In this document: piece by piece, positions 44,658-53,088 of the stretch
Numbering within the stretch: the first letter of the stretch is position 1
How the letters are laid out: each line of letters starts with the position of its first letter
Assembly: GCF_004216915.1 (NCBI RefSeq)
Contig: NZ_SGXD01000003.1
Coordinates: 862,212 to 926,211 of the forward strand
Source of the DNA: Motilibacter rhizosphaerae
GTDB taxonomy: Bacteria > Actinomycetota > Actinomycetes > Motilibacterales > Motilibacteraceae
DNA length: 64,000 nt
Reading direction: 5' to 3'
Program-made: the position numbers and the translations under genes
Notes under the pieces: generated by a model
Told to the model about the DNA's origin: nothing
The model's database searches: none
Seen by the model: the letters and a program-made list of their open reading frames with translations, nothing else

Positions 44658-45296
44658 TCAGACCTCGAGCGGCTCGCCGTCGATGCGGAGGAAGCGGCCC
44701 TTGCCCTGCAGGCCCAGGCCCTCGACGGTGTCGTCGTAGATCGGGCGGGCGCCCTCGACGATGATCGCGTCGTGGATCGGGAACACCGTCCCCGCGCCGA
44801 CGGCCCGGACGAAGTCGATGGTCTCCCGGATGCTCGACCAGGGCGCGACCACCGGCACGGCGAGCACCTCGACCGCGAAGTCGGGGACGGTCAGCGCGTC
44901 GCCGGGGTGGAACAGCCGCCCGCCGATGAGGTAGCCGGTGTTGGGGATCGTGCCCGCGTCCTCGTGGAACAGCGCGTGGTCCCTGCCCGAGCCGCGCACC
45001 TCGACGCCCTTGACGTCGACGGTCTCGCCGGCGCCGAGGACCTTCGCCCCCTGGACGCCCTGCTGGCCGAGGACCTCGGCGGTGCCGGGGTCGACGACGA
45101 GCTGCGCACCGGGGTTCCTGTCGAGCAGCCCCTGGACCTTGTCCGGGACCACGTGGTCGAAGTGCTGGTGGGTCACGAGGACCGCGTCGAGGCCGTCGAG
45201 GTCGTCCCAGGCCGAGAAGGCACCGGGGTCGACGAGGATGCGGGCGCCCGCCTCCTCGACGAGCAGGCACGAGTGTCCGAGCTTGGTGATCTTCAT
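44658..45296 (-). CDS. MBL-fold metal-dependent hydrolase (UlaG-like)
   Basis: 212 aa metallo-beta-lactamase fold: [18 protein letters not shown] (HxHxDH zinc motif), a Gly-Asp pair at HPGDAL, and a late His in FPIHDA. Related to the UlaG/UPF0173 group of cytosolic hydrolases; substrate unknown. ATG start. Confidence 0.9.
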   Translation of the reverse strand: MKITKLGHSCLLVEEAGARILVDPGAFSAWDDLDGLDAVLVTHQHFDHVVPDKVQGLLDRNPGAQLVVDPGTAEVLGQQGVQGAKVLGAGETVDVKGVEVRGSGRDHALFHEDAGTIPNTGYLIGGRLFHPGDALTVPDFAVEVLAVPVVAPWSSIRETIDFVRAVGAGTVFPIHDAIIVEGARPIYDDTVEGLGLQGKGRFLRIDGEPLEV

Positions 45297-45339
45297 GGAC
45301 TCGTTCCTACCCCCTCGGCAGCGCTCCCACCAGCGGGAG

Positions 45340-45822
45340 TCAGTCCTCCTGCGGCACGACGAGCGCCACGGCGAGCGCGGCGACGCCCTCGCCGCGCCCG
45401 GTCAGCCCCAGTCCGTCGGTGGTCGTCGCCGAGACGGTGACGGGCGCTCCCGCCGCCTCGCTCAGCACCCGCTCCGCCTCGGCGCGCCGCGGCCCGACCT
45501 TCGGGCGGTTGCCCACCACCTGCACCGACACGTTGCCGATCGCGAAGCCCGCAGCACGTACGCGGGACGCCGTCTCGGCCAGCAGCGCGGTCCCGCGCGC
45601 GCCCGCCCACTTCGGCTCGGAGGTGCCGAAGTTCGACCCGAGGTCGCCGAGGCCGGCCGCGGAGAGCAGCGCGTCGCACGCCGCGTGCGCCGCCACGTCG
45701 CCGTCGGAGTGGCCGGCGAGGCCCCGCTCGCCCGGCCAGTGCAGGCCGGCGAGCCACAGCTCGCGGCCCTCCTCGCCCAGCGGGTGCACGTCGACGCCGT
45801 TGCCCACGCGGGGGGTGCTCAC
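45340..45822 (-). CDS. ispF: 2-C-methyl-D-erythritol 2,4-cyclodiphosphate synthase
   Basis: 160 aa: GNGVDVHPL (zinc Asp/His), [20 protein letters not shown] and a C-terminal TTTDGLG. Forms the cyclic diphosphate intermediate of the MEP isoprenoid pathway. GTG start overlaps the ispD stop (GTGA, 45819-45822), so ispD and ispF are co-translated. Confidence 0.97.
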   Translation of the reverse strand: MSTPRVGNGVDVHPLGEEGRELWLAGLHWPGERGLAGHSDGDVAAHAACDALLSAAGLGDLGSNFGTSEPKWAGARGTALLAETASRVRAAGFAIGNVSVQVVGNRPKVGPRRAEAERVLSEAAGAPVTVSATTTDGLGLTGRGEGVAALAVALVVPQED

Positions 45823-46499
45823 CGGCCGGCTCCTCTCCTGCGCAGCAGCGCTTCGGCTGCCTCGACGTCCTCGGGGCGGGTGACCTTGAACGCCTCGGGC
45901 GCGCCCGGGACGACGAGCACGGGCAGGCCGAGCGCCTCGACGAGGCCCGCGTCGTCGGTGACGAGCAGCTCAGCGGGCAGCGCGTGGGCCCGCTCGAGCA
46001 CGACGCGGGCGAAGCCCTGCGGCGTCTGCACGGCGCGGAGCAGTTCGCGCGGCGGCGTGGCCACGACGTGCCCCGTGCCGTCGACCTGCTTGACGGTGTC
46101 GGCGACCGGCAGCCCGGGGACGACCGCGGGCGCTCCCGCCGCGACCGTCGCGACCACGCGCTGGACGAGCTCGACGGGCACGAACGGGCGCGCCGCGTCG
46201 GAGACCAGCACGACGTCCACCTCGGGCGGCAGGGCGCGCAGCGCCGCGGCGACGCTCGCCCGCCGGTCGGTCCCGCCTGCGACGACGAGCGCGCCGGTCC
46301 CCGCGCAGGCCGCCTCGGTGGCGGCGAGGTCCCCCGGCGGGCCGGCGACGACGAGCAGGTCGACCTCCGGCGCCGCGCCCAGGCTGCGCAGCGCGTGGCG
46401 CAGCAGCGGCTCGCCGCCGACCTCGCGCAGGGCCTTCGGCGCCCCGGGGCCGAGCCGCTCGCCGCGGCCGGCGGCGGGGACGAGGACGGCGACGCTCAC
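45819..46499 (-). CDS. ispD: 2-C-methyl-D-erythritol 4-phosphate cytidylyltransferase
   Basis: 226 aa: CTP-binding [35 protein letters not shown] and [16 protein letters not shown]. Activates MEP with CTP in the MEP pathway. GTG 46499 gives the family N-terminus; the longer open frame is rejected because it runs through the carD terminator. Order carD-ispD-ispF is the usual actinobacterial one. Confidence 0.96.
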   Translation of the reverse strand: MSVAVLVPAAGRGERLGPGAPKALREVGGEPLLRHALRSLGAAPEVDLLVVAGPPGDLAATEAACAGTGALVVAGGTDRRASVAAALRALPPEVDVVLVSDAARPFVPVELVQRVVATVAAGAPAVVPGLPVADTVKQVDGTGHVVATPPRELLRAVQTPQGFARVVLERAHALPAELLVTDDAGLVEALGLPVLVVPGAPEAFKVTRPEDVEAAEALLRRRGAGR

Positions 46500-46543
46500 C
46501 TGCGCGACCCTACTGCTGGCCGCCGACGGGCGGCGCAGACGCA

Positions 46544-46579
46544 CGTCGGGCCCGCCACCGGGAGGTGGCGGGCCCGACG
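46544..46579 (-). terminator. Strong hairpin terminator after carD
   Basis: A perfect 16-bp stem (CGTCGGGCCCGCCACC at 46544-46559 and its complement at 46564-46579) with loop GGGA, 15 bp past the carD stop. Confidence 0.85.
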
Positions 46580-46594
46580 GACGAGCGGGTGGTG

Positions 46595-47077
46595 CTAGCT
46601 GGCGAGGACCTCGTCGAGGACGGCCTCGGCCTTGTCCTCGTTGGTCTGCTCCGCGAGCGCGAGCTCGGAGACGAGGATCTGCCGGGCCTTCGCCAGCATG
46701 CGCTTCTCGCCCGCCGACAGGCCGCGGTCCTTCTCCCGGCGCCACAGGTCGCGGACGACCTCGGCCACCTTGATCACGTCGCCGGAGGCGAGCTTCTCGA
46801 GGTTGGCCTTGTAGCGGCGCGACCAGTTGGTCGGCTCCTCCGTGTGCGGGGCGCGCAGCACCTCGAACACCCGGTCGAGCCCGTCCTGCCCCACGACGTC
46901 GCGGACGCCGACCAGGTCGCAGTTCTCCGCGGGGACGCGCACCGTGAGGTCACCCTGAGCGACCTTCAGGACCAGGTAGGTCTTGTCGACCCCCTTGATC
47001 TGCCGCGTCTCGATGGCCTCGATGAGGGCCGCCCCGTGGTGGGGGTAGACGACAGTCTCGCCGACCTTGAACGTCAT
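46595..47077 (-). CDS. carD: CarD-family RNA polymerase-binding transcription factor
   Basis: 160 aa: N-terminal RNAP-interaction domain ([20 protein letters not shown] ... YLVLKV) and a C-terminal helical DNA-binding domain with the conserved Trp ([16 protein letters not shown]). Stabilizes open complexes at many promoters. ATG with an excellent AAGGGG site is preferred over the longer open frame. The AT-rich leader stands out from its surroundings. Confidence 0.97.
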   Translation of the reverse strand: MTFKVGETVVYPHHGAALIEAIETRQIKGVDKTYLVLKVAQGDLTVRVPAENCDLVGVRDVVGQDGLDRVFEVLRAPHTEEPTNWSRRYKANLEKLASGDVIKVAEVVRDLWRREKDRGLSAGEKRMLAKARQILVSELALAEQTNEDKAEAVLDEVLAS

Positions 47078-47184
47078 TAAGATCCCCTTTCCACTGTCGA
47101 GGTTAACACGCAGGGACGCCCGGCGACAGCCCCGAGACCCGCGTTCCCGCAGGTCAGGGCCTTGACAAGTGCCCAGGAGCATGC

Positions 47185-48153
47185 ATGTCGGAGCCGGGTC
47201 GGAGGGCCCAGGACACCCCGGAGGGGCCCGTGAGCAGCAGGTCAGCACGGAGCGTGACGAGAGGTCTCGCCCTGTCGTGCCACCCGCTGCCCACGCTGGC
47301 GGTCACCGGGTTGGCCGCCGGCCTGGCGGGTGCGGCCGGCGCCCCGCCCCGCCGTACGGGCCTGCTGGCGGCCGCCGTCCTCTCCGGCCAGCTGGCCATC
47401 GGCTGGGCCAACGACACCCTCGACGCCGGCCGCGACGCCGCGCGGGGACGGGCGGACAAGCCGGTCGCCACCGGGGAGGCCCCCCGTCCCCTCGTCGCCG
47501 CGGCCGCCGTCGTCGCCGCGGCCGCGACCGTCCCGCTCTCGCTGCGGCTCGGCCGGGTCGCGGGCACTGCGCAGCTCGGCCTCGTGGCGAGCGGGCTGGC
47601 CTACGACCTCGGCCTCAAGCGCACGGCGCTGTCCGCGCTGCCGTACCTCACCGGCTTCGGCGCGCTGCCCGTCGCGGCGCACCGCACGGCGGGTGCCGGT
47701 CCGGTCCCGCTCGCGCTCCCGCTGGCCGGCGCCGTGCTCGGCTGCGGGGCCCACCTGCTCAACGCGCTGCCGGACCTCGCCGACGACGCCGCCACCGGGG
47801 TCCGCAGCCTGCCCGTGCGCCTCGGCCCGGACCGCACCCGGCGCGGCGGGGCCCTGCTGCTCGCCGTCGCCGCCGCCCTCCCGCAGCAGGGCCCGCGGTC
47901 GCCTGCCGGCAGCGCTGCGCGGGTCGCCGCCGGGGGGCTCGCGCTCGCCGCCGCGGGCCGCTTCCCCGACGGCCCCGGAGGCCGGCCCTCCCGCCGCCCC
48001 TTCGCGTACGCCGTGGCGAGCGCCGCCGCCGACCTCGCGCTGCTCCTCGCGCGCAGCCGCGCCGCGCGTACGGGCCGGCAGGCAGGGGAACGGGGTCGGT
48101 CGGTACGCTTGCCGGACCTCCCGACCGACAGGCACCGGTCACCAGCGTCCTAG
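47185..48153 (+). CDS. UbiA-family prenyltransferase-like membrane protein
   Basis: 322 aa, many TM helices. Two Asp-rich motifs of the family: [22 protein letters not shown] (NDxxDxxxD) and [13 protein letters not shown]. Also [19 protein letters not shown]. Transfers a prenyl chain to an aromatic or lipid acceptor in related proteins; the acceptor cannot be told. ATG 47185 with AGGAG six bases upstream. Divergent from carD, followed by a lipoprotein gene on the same strand. Confidence 0.83.
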   Translation: MSEPGRRAQDTPEGPVSSRSARSVTRGLALSCHPLPTLAVTGLAAGLAGAAGAPPRRTGLLAAAVLSGQLAIGWANDTLDAGRDAARGRADKPVATGEAPRPLVAAAAVVAAAATVPLSLRLGRVAGTAQLGLVASGLAYDLGLKRTALSALPYLTGFGALPVAAHRTAGAGPVPLALPLAGAVLGCGAHLLNALPDLADDAATGVRSLPVRLGPDRTRRGGALLLAVAAALPQQGPRSPAGSAARVAAGGLALAAAGRFPDGPGGRPSRRPFAYAVASAAADLALLLARSRAARTGRQAGERGRSVRLPDLPTDRHRSPAS

Positions 48154-48165
48154 AGGAGCCCCTCC

Positions 48166-48843
48166 GTGAGCCGTCCGCGAAGCACCCCCGGTCCTCGCCG
48201 GCAGCGCCAGCGGGGCCCCGCGCTCGCCGTCGCGGCGCTCGGGCTCGGGGCGCTGCTCGCGGGCTGCGGCTCCGGGTTCGGGGCGCAGACGTACGACGTG
48301 AAGAACCCCGGCGACGGCACCGACGCGACCTCCGGGCCGCTGCGCGTCCTCAACGCCGTGGTCGTGGGCACCGGCACGAGCGCCGAGCTCTCGCTGACGG
48401 TGGCCAACACGGGCGGGCAGGCCGTCTCCCTCCGCTCGATCAGCGTGGCCGGCGCGCAGGCGCGGATCTCCGGCTCGACGAGCGTGCAGGCCGAGAGCAC
48501 GCTGCAGATCGGCGGCTCGGGCGGCACGACCGCGAGCGTGCAGACCACGTCGCAGCTGCGCGATGGCGCCCTGGTGCCGATGACGGTCACCCTCGACGCG
48601 GGCAGCCTCCAGCTGCAGGCGCCGGTGCTGCCGGCCACCCGCTACTACGCCTCGCTGACGCCCGGCGCGGTGCCGAGCCCGAGCGTCACCCCGAACCCCA
48701 CGGCCGCGGCCTCGAACTCGCCGGCCTCGAGCCTCGAGCCGACTCCCGGCTCCACACCCGGTGCGGCGGGCAACGGCGCGGGCAACGGCAACGGCAACGA
48801 GAACGGCAACCCGAGCCTGCAGCCCACGCCCTCGGCGAGCTGA
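48166..48843 (+). CDS. Predicted lipoprotein
   Basis: 225 aa. Arg-rich start, hydrophobic core and lipobox LLAGCGSG. The mature part has a beta-rich domain (LRVLNAVVVGTGTSAELSLTVANTGGQAVSL) resembling copper-chaperone/DUF461-type folds, then a Pro/Ser/Thr/Asn tail with GNGNGNENGN. The Met/His copper ligands of PCu(A)C proteins are not seen, so I leave the function open. GTG with AGAGGAG upstream. Confidence 0.8.
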   Translation: MSRPRSTPGPRRQRQRGPALAVAALGLGALLAGCGSGFGAQTYDVKNPGDGTDATSGPLRVLNAVVVGTGTSAELSLTVANTGGQAVSLRSISVAGAQARISGSTSVQAESTLQIGGSGGTTASVQTTSQLRDGALVPMTVTLDAGSLQLQAPVLPATRYYASLTPGAVPSPSVTPNPTAAASNSPASSLEPTPGSTPGAAGNGAGNGNGNENGNPSLQPTPSAS

Positions 48844-48856
48844 GCTCCCGCCCTCC

Positions 48857-48910
48857 TGCGAACGGGGTGCCCCAGTAGCGGTCGGACCGCTGCTGGGCAC
48901 CCCGTTCGCA
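48857..48910. repeat. Family-C palindromic repeat, copy 1
   Basis: Imperfect 54-bp palindrome: GCGAACGGGGTGCCCCAGTA on the left matches CTGCTGGGCACCCCGTTCGC on the right with one bulged base and one mismatch. It begins 14 bp after the lipoprotein stop and may also end its transcript. Confidence 0.75.
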
Positions 48911-48931
48911 CGTGCGGGCCCCGCGCAGCAG

Positions 48932-49021
48932 CGAACAGGGGCACCCAGTGGTCCTCGGGGCGGCACTGGGGCGCCCTGTTCGGAACCCGGCGAGCACTGG
49001 GGCGCCCTGTTCGGAACCCGG
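48932..49021. repeat. Family-C palindromic repeat, copy 2 plus duplicated right arm
   Basis: CGAACAGGGGCACCCAGTG and CACTGGGGCGCCCTGTTCG (48932-48982) form a second, diverged palindrome. A 28-bp right-arm block starting GCACTGGGGCG at 48963 is repeated exactly at 48994-49021, 31 bp further on. Same GAAC-GGGG-C-CCAG layout as copy 1. Intergenic between convergent genes. Confidence 0.8.
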
Positions 49022-49070
49022 GAGAGGAACCCGGACCAGGACACGGGCGGCCCGCCGGGGCGCGCCCGGC

Positions 49071-49751
49071 CTACGGCTCGAACTTGTAGCCCAGCCCGCG
49101 CACCGTCACCAGGTGCCGCGGGGCGGCGGGGTCGGGCTCGATCTTCGAGCGCAGCCGCTTGACGTGGACGTCCAGCGTCTTGGTGTCCCCGACGTAGTCC
49201 GAGCCCCAGACGCGGTCGATGAGCTGCATCCGCGTGAGCACCCGGCCGGCGTTGCGGAGGAGCATCTCGAGCAGCTCGAACTCCTTGAGCGGCAGCGGCA
49301 CGACCCGGCCCTCGACCGTCACCACGTGGCGCTCGACGTCCATGCGCACCGGCCCCGCCTCGAGGGCGGCCGTGACGGTCTCCTCGGGCTCGCCGCCGCG
49401 GCGCAGCACGGCGCGGATGCGCGCGACGAGCTCGCGCGAGGAGAACGGCTTGGTCACGTAGTCGTCGGCGCCGAGCTCGAGGCCGACGACCTTGTCGATC
49501 TCGCCGTCCTTGGCGGTCAGCATGATGACGGGGACGCCGCTGCGCTGGCGCAGCGCGCGGCACACCTCGGTGCCGGGGATGCCGGGCAGCATGAGGTCGA
49601 GCAGCACGAGGTCGGCGCCGGAGCGGTCGAACTCCTCGAGCGCCAGCGGCCCGGTCGGGGCGACGGCGACCTCGTAGCCCTCCTTGCGGAGCATGAACGA
49701 GAGCGCGTCGCTGAACGACTCCTCGTCTTCGACGACAAGGACGCGGGTCAC
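49071..49751 (-). CDS. regX3: OmpR/PhoB-family response regulator (RegX3/PhoP-like)
   Basis: 226 aa: receiver domain (VVEDEESFSDAL, phospho-Asp in LVLLDLMLPG, Lys in VTKPFSSREL) and a winged-helix DNA-binding domain (LTRMQLIDRVWGSDYVGDTKTLDVHVKRLRSKI). Best match is the phosphate-response regulator RegX3/PhoP. GTG start overlaps the kinase stop (GTGA, 49748-49751). Expected to bind the PHO box upstream of phoU and senX3. Confidence 0.92.
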   Translation of the reverse strand: MTRVLVVEDEESFSDALSFMLRKEGYEVAVAPTGPLALEEFDRSGADLVLLDLMLPGIPGTEVCRALRQRSGVPVIMLTAKDGEIDKVVGLELGADDYVTKPFSSRELVARIRAVLRRGGEPEETVTAALEAGPVRMDVERHVVTVEGRVVPLPLKEFELLEMLLRNAGRVLTRMQLIDRVWGSDYVGDTKTLDVHVKRLRSKIEPDPAAPRHLVTVRGLGYKFEP

Positions 49752-51031
49752 GGGGCCTCCTGCGGAGTGGGGGTGCCCGCCTCGGCGGACGGGGCGTGCG
49801 TGGACTGGTCCGCGCCGGTGGGGCCAGGGCTGGGGGGTACGCGGTCGCGCTCGTCGCGCTCACCGTCGACGTCGTCGTCGTCATCGAGGTCGTCGACGTC
49901 GTCGTCGATGTCGTCGTCGTCGATGTCGTCGTCGTCGAAGCCGTCGTCGAGCGCCTCCTCGCCGCTGCCCGGCGCGCGCGGCAGCCGGACCGTGAACGTC
50001 GAGCCCGAGCCCTCGACGCTCCAGACCACGACCTCGCCGCCGTGGTTCTGCGCGATGTGCTTGACGATGGAGAGCCCGAGCCCGGTGCCGCCGGTCTCGC
50101 GCGAGCGGGCGGGGTCGACGCGGTAGAAGCGCTCGAAGATCCGCTCGAGGTCGCCCTCGGGGATCCCGATCCCCTGGTCGGTCACGCTGATCTCGACGAG
50201 CCCGTCGAGCCGGCGGACGCCGACGGCGACGCGGGTGTGCGGCGGGCTGTAGCTGATGGCGTTGTCGACGAGGTTGCGGACCGCCATGACGAGCTGGCCC
50301 TCGTCGCCGATGACCTGGAGGCCGTCCTGGCCGCCGCTGACGACGACGATGCCCTTGGCGCCGGCGGCCAGCGAGCAGCGGTCGATCGCCTCGACCACCA
50401 CCTCGTCGACATCGACGGGCGTCGCGGCCGCGAGCGGGTCGTGGCCCTGCAGCCGGGAGAGGTCGATGAGCTCCTGGACGAGGTCGGCCAGCCGGCCCGC
50501 CTCGCGGTGCATCGAGCGGGCGAAGTGGCGTACGGCGTCCGGGTCGTCGCTCGCCCCGACGACGGCCTCGGCGAGCAGGCTCAGCGCGCCGACGGGGGTC
50601 TTGAGCTCGTGGCTGACGTTGGCGACGAAGTCGCGGCGCACGGCGTCGATGCGCCGGGACTCGGTGCGGTCCTCGACGAGCACGAGCACGAGGCGGCCGG
50701 AGTCGAGCGGGGCCACCCGCGCCGTGACCGCGAGCTTCTCGCCGCCGAGCGGGCCGCGCGGCAGCTCGAGGTCCTGCTGGCGGATCTCGCCGTCGCGCCG
50801 CACGCTGCGCACCAGCGCGAGCAGCTCGGGCGAGGCGAGCCGGTCGTCGCGGACCAGGCCGAACGCGTACGCCGTGGGGCTCGCGCGCAGCACGTCGTCC
50901 GAGGGCCCGACGAGCACCGTGGAGGCGCGCAGCACCGACAGGACGTCGACGACGCCCTCGGGCACGACGTCGCGCGGGCGCGCGACGAGCGCACCGCGCT
51001 CCCCGCCACGCCGCCCCGGGTACCAGGCCAC
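49748..51031 (-). CDS. senX3: SenX3/PhoR-like sensor histidine kinase without TM segment
   Basis: 427 aa: PAS-like region (about 15-125), H-box VSHELKTPVGALSLL, N-box NLVDNAISYS, DQGIGIP, GGTGLGLSIVKHI. Paired with regX3 and divergent from phoU, the layout of actinobacterial phosphate sensing. Unlike SenX3/PhoR, I see no N-terminal TM helices from the GTG at 51031, nor in the 26 residues further upstream. A 35-residue Asp-run (DDDDIDDDDIDDDVDD) near the C-terminus comes from a trinucleotide repeat. Confidence 0.88.
   Translation of the reverse strand: MAWYPGRRGGERGALVARPRDVVPEGVVDVLSVLRASTVLVGPSDDVLRASPTAYAFGLVRDDRLASPELLALVRSVRRDGEIRQQDLELPRGPLGGEKLAVTARVAPLDSGRLVLVLVEDRTESRRIDAVRRDFVANVSHELKTPVGALSLLAEAVVGASDDPDAVRHFARSMHREAGRLADLVQELIDLSRLQGHDPLAAATPVDVDEVVVEAIDRCSLAAGAKGIVVVSGGQDGLQVIGDEGQLVMAVRNLVDNAISYSPPHTRVAVGVRRLDGLVEISVTDQGIGIPEGDLERIFERFYRVDPARSRETGGTGLGLSIVKHIAQNHGGEVVVWSVEGSGSTFTVRLPRAPGSGEEALDDGFDDDDIDDDDIDDDVDDLDDDDDVDGERDERDRVPPSPGPTGADQSTHAPSAEAGTPTPQEAP
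49867..49949. repeat. GTC trinucleotide microsatellite inside senX3
   Basis: An ~80-bp run of GTC/GAT-type triplets codes the Asp-rich tail of the kinase. Prone to slippage; length changes of three would stay in frame. Confidence 0.8.
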
Positions 51032-51103
51032 GCGGCGATCGTAGGGCGCGCCGCGCGCCCGCCCGGCCGTGGAGGGGGCCGCTCGGGGGACGCGGGGGGC
51101 ACT

Positions 51104-51136
51104 GTTCACCGTACAGTCGGACGTGGTTCACCTGGG
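51104..51136. promoter_or_regulatory. PHO box between senX3 and phoU
   Basis: GTTCACC occurs at 51104-51110 and 51126-51132, exactly 22 bp apart, giving three 11-bp units GTTCACCGTAC, AGTCGGACGTG, GTTCACCTGGG with the middle one degenerate. This matches the actinobacterial PhoP/RegX3 direct-repeat site and lies in the phoU/senX3 divergent gap where it is known in Streptomyces. Confidence 0.8.
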
Positions 51137-51181
51137 CGCGGGACGGTGGGGTCCCCCCATGAGGAGAGGCAGGGCTGCACG

Positions 51182-51853
51182 TTGCGGGACGCATTCCACG
51201 AGGAGCTGGACGCGCTGAGCGACCAGCTGGTCGAGATGACCGGGCTGGTGCACTCGGCGATGACCCGGGCGACGACGGCCCTGCTCGACGCCGACCTCGG
51301 CATCGCGGAGAGCGTCATCGCCGCCGACGAGCGGCTCGACGCCCTCCACCACGACCTGGAGGAGCGGGCGTACGACCTGCTCGCGCGCCAGCAGCCCGTG
51401 GCGACCGACCTGCGCATCATCGTCGCGGCGCTGCGCATGAGCGCCGACCTCGAGCGGATGGGCGACCTCGCCCGCCACGTCGCCCAGGTCGCCCGCATGC
51501 GCTACCCGAGCGTCGCGGTCCCGGCTGACGTGCGCGCGACGCTCGTCCAGATGGGCCAGGTCGCGACCCGCATCGTGCTCAAGGCCGGCAGCATCGTCGC
51601 GGACAAGGACGTCAAGATCGCGCTCGAGCTCGAGCGCGACGACGACGAGATGGACCGGCTGCACCGCGACCTGTTCACGCTGCTGCTCGCCGACGACTGG
51701 GACCACGGCATCGAGGCCGCGATCGACCTCACGCTGCTGGGCCGCTACTACGAGCGCTTCGCCGACCACGCCGTGGCGGTCGCCCAGCGCGTGGTCTTCC
51801 TCGTCACCGGCGAGCACCCCGGGACGGCGTCGGCCTCGCCGCTCCCCGCCTGA
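51182..51853 (+). CDS. phoU: Phosphate signalling regulator PhoU
   Basis: 223 aa, two homologous three-helix halves (LRDAFHEELDALSDQLVEM ... VATDLRIIVAALRMSADLERMGDLARHVAQ; LERDDDEMDRLHRDLF ... LTLLGRYYERFADHAVAVAQRV) with the E/DxxxD metal patches. Dampens the phosphate two-component system and Pst transport. TTG start at 51182, with AGGCAGGG seven bases upstream, gives the family N-terminus. Its last 50 bp overlap the convergent TfoX-like gene. Confidence 0.93.
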   Translation: MRDAFHEELDALSDQLVEMTGLVHSAMTRATTALLDADLGIAESVIAADERLDALHHDLEERAYDLLARQQPVATDLRIIVAALRMSADLERMGDLARHVAQVARMRYPSVAVPADVRATLVQMGQVATRIVLKAGSIVADKDVKIALELERDDDEMDRLHRDLFTLLLADDWDHGIEAAIDLTLLGRYYERFADHAVAVAQRVVFLVTGEHPGTASASPLPA

Positions 51854-52190
51854 CGGCCGCCTGCTCCGGCAGGCCCTCGACGCACGCCGTGCCGCGACCC
51901 ACCCAGGTCGCGAGCACGGCGTCGTCGTCCAGCACCTCGCCCGTCACGCGCACCCACCCGCGGACGGCACCGCGCCGGCCCATCTCGAACTCGCTCGCGC
52001 CGGGCTCCTCGAGCAGCTCGGCGGTCCGGTCGGGGTCGACCCGCACCATCAGCCCGCCGCTGCCGGACGCCGCCACGGCGAGGTGGCCGCGCAGGAGGAA
52101 GGCCAGTCCGCCGAACATCCGCTGCTCGACGACCGGCCGCCCGGAGAGCAGCGCGCGGACGCGCTCCGCCAGCTCCTCGTCGTACGCCAC
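51804..52190 (-). CDS. TfoX N-terminal domain protein
   Basis: 128 aa: YDEELAERVRALLSGRPVVEQRMFGGLAFLLRGHL is the TfoX_N signature, continued by MVRVDPDR and GWVRVTGEVLDDDAVLATWV. Stand-alone TfoX_N proteins are of unknown function. GTG 52190 with GGGAGG upstream fixes the start. The 3' end overlaps phoU by 50 bp in the opposite orientation. Confidence 0.85.
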   Translation of the reverse strand: MAYDEELAERVRALLSGRPVVEQRMFGGLAFLLRGHLAVAASGSGGLMVRVDPDRTAELLEEPGASEFEMGRRGAVRGWVRVTGEVLDDDAVLATWVGRGTACVEGLPEQAAVRRGAARPTPSRGARR

Positions 52191-52213
52191 AGTGCCTCCC
52201 CGCGGGGGTGGAC

Positions 52214-53014
52214 CTACTTCTTGCCCTGGTTCTTGACCGCCTCGATGGCCGCGGAGGCCGCGTCGGGGTCGAGGTACTCCCCGCCGGGCTGCAGCGGCAC
52301 GAGGTCCTCGTCGAGGCGGTAGACGAGCGGGATGCCCGTGGGGATGTTGAGCCCGGCGATCGCCTCGTCGGAGACCCCGTCCAGGTGCTTGACCAGCGCG
52401 CGCAGCGAGTTGCCGTGCGCGGTCACGAGGACGACCCTGCCGAGGCGCAGGTCGGGGACGATCGCGTCGTACCAGTAGGGCAGCAGGCGCGCCACGACGT
52501 CCTTGAGGCACTCCGTGCGCGGCAACAGCTCCGGCGGCAGGTCGCTGTAGCGCAGGTCGCCGAACTGCGAGAACTCGTCGTCGTCGGCGATCGGCGGCGG
52601 CGGGACGTCGTAGGACCGGCGCCAGAGCATGAACTGCTCCTCGCCGAACTCCGCCAGCGTCTGCGCCTTGTCCTTGCCCTGCAGCGCGCCGTAGTGGCGC
52701 TCGTTGAGCCGCCACGAGCGCTTGACCGGCAGCCAGTCGAGGTCGGCGCGGCCGAGCGCGATCTGCGAGGTGCGGATCGCGCGGCGCAGCACCGAGGTGT
52801 GCACGACGTCGGGGAGGATCCCGGAGGAGGCGAGCAGCGCGCCGCCGCGCTCGGCCTCGCCGCGGCCCTTGTCGGAGAGGTCGACGTCCACCCAGCCGGT
52901 GAACAGGTTCTTCGCGTTCCACTCGCTCTCGCCGTGGCGCAGGAGCACGAGGGTGTGGGTGGCGCCGCCGCCACCGAGCAGGTCGTCCGCCGGCGCGGGG
53001 ATCTCGTCAGCCAT
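52214..53014 (-). CDS. gpmA: 2,3-bisphosphoglycerate-dependent phosphoglycerate mutase
   Basis: 266 aa: [27 protein letters not shown] with the catalytic His, [14 protein letters not shown], and the second catalytic His in [17 protein letters not shown]. Interconverts 3- and 2-phosphoglycerate in glycolysis. ATG start. The TfoX-like gene follows on the same strand. Confidence 0.96.
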   Translation of the reverse strand: MADEIPAPADDLLGGGGATHTLVLLRHGESEWNAKNLFTGWVDVDLSDKGRGEAERGGALLASSGILPDVVHTSVLRRAIRTSQIALGRADLDWLPVKRSWRLNERHYGALQGKDKAQTLAEFGEEQFMLWRRSYDVPPPPIADDDEFSQFGDLRYSDLPPELLPRTECLKDVVARLLPYWYDAIVPDLRLGRVVLVTAHGNSLRALVKHLDGVSDEAIAGLNIPTGIPLVYRLDEDLVPLQPGGEYLDPDAASAAIEAVKNQGKK

Positions 53015-53088
53015 GGCGCGAGCCTAACGGGGGCCGCCGACGGTCTGGTCGACAGGGAGCTCAGCACCGCCCCCGAGCGCTGGCGCGC

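Noticed and set aside
47162..47167. TTGACA as -35 box of the UbiA-like gene
   Set aside because: The matching -10 position would fall inside the coding region, after the ribosome site.
48166..48843. PCu(A)C copper chaperone
   Set aside because: The general beta fold is suggestive, but the Met/His copper-ligand motif is not present.
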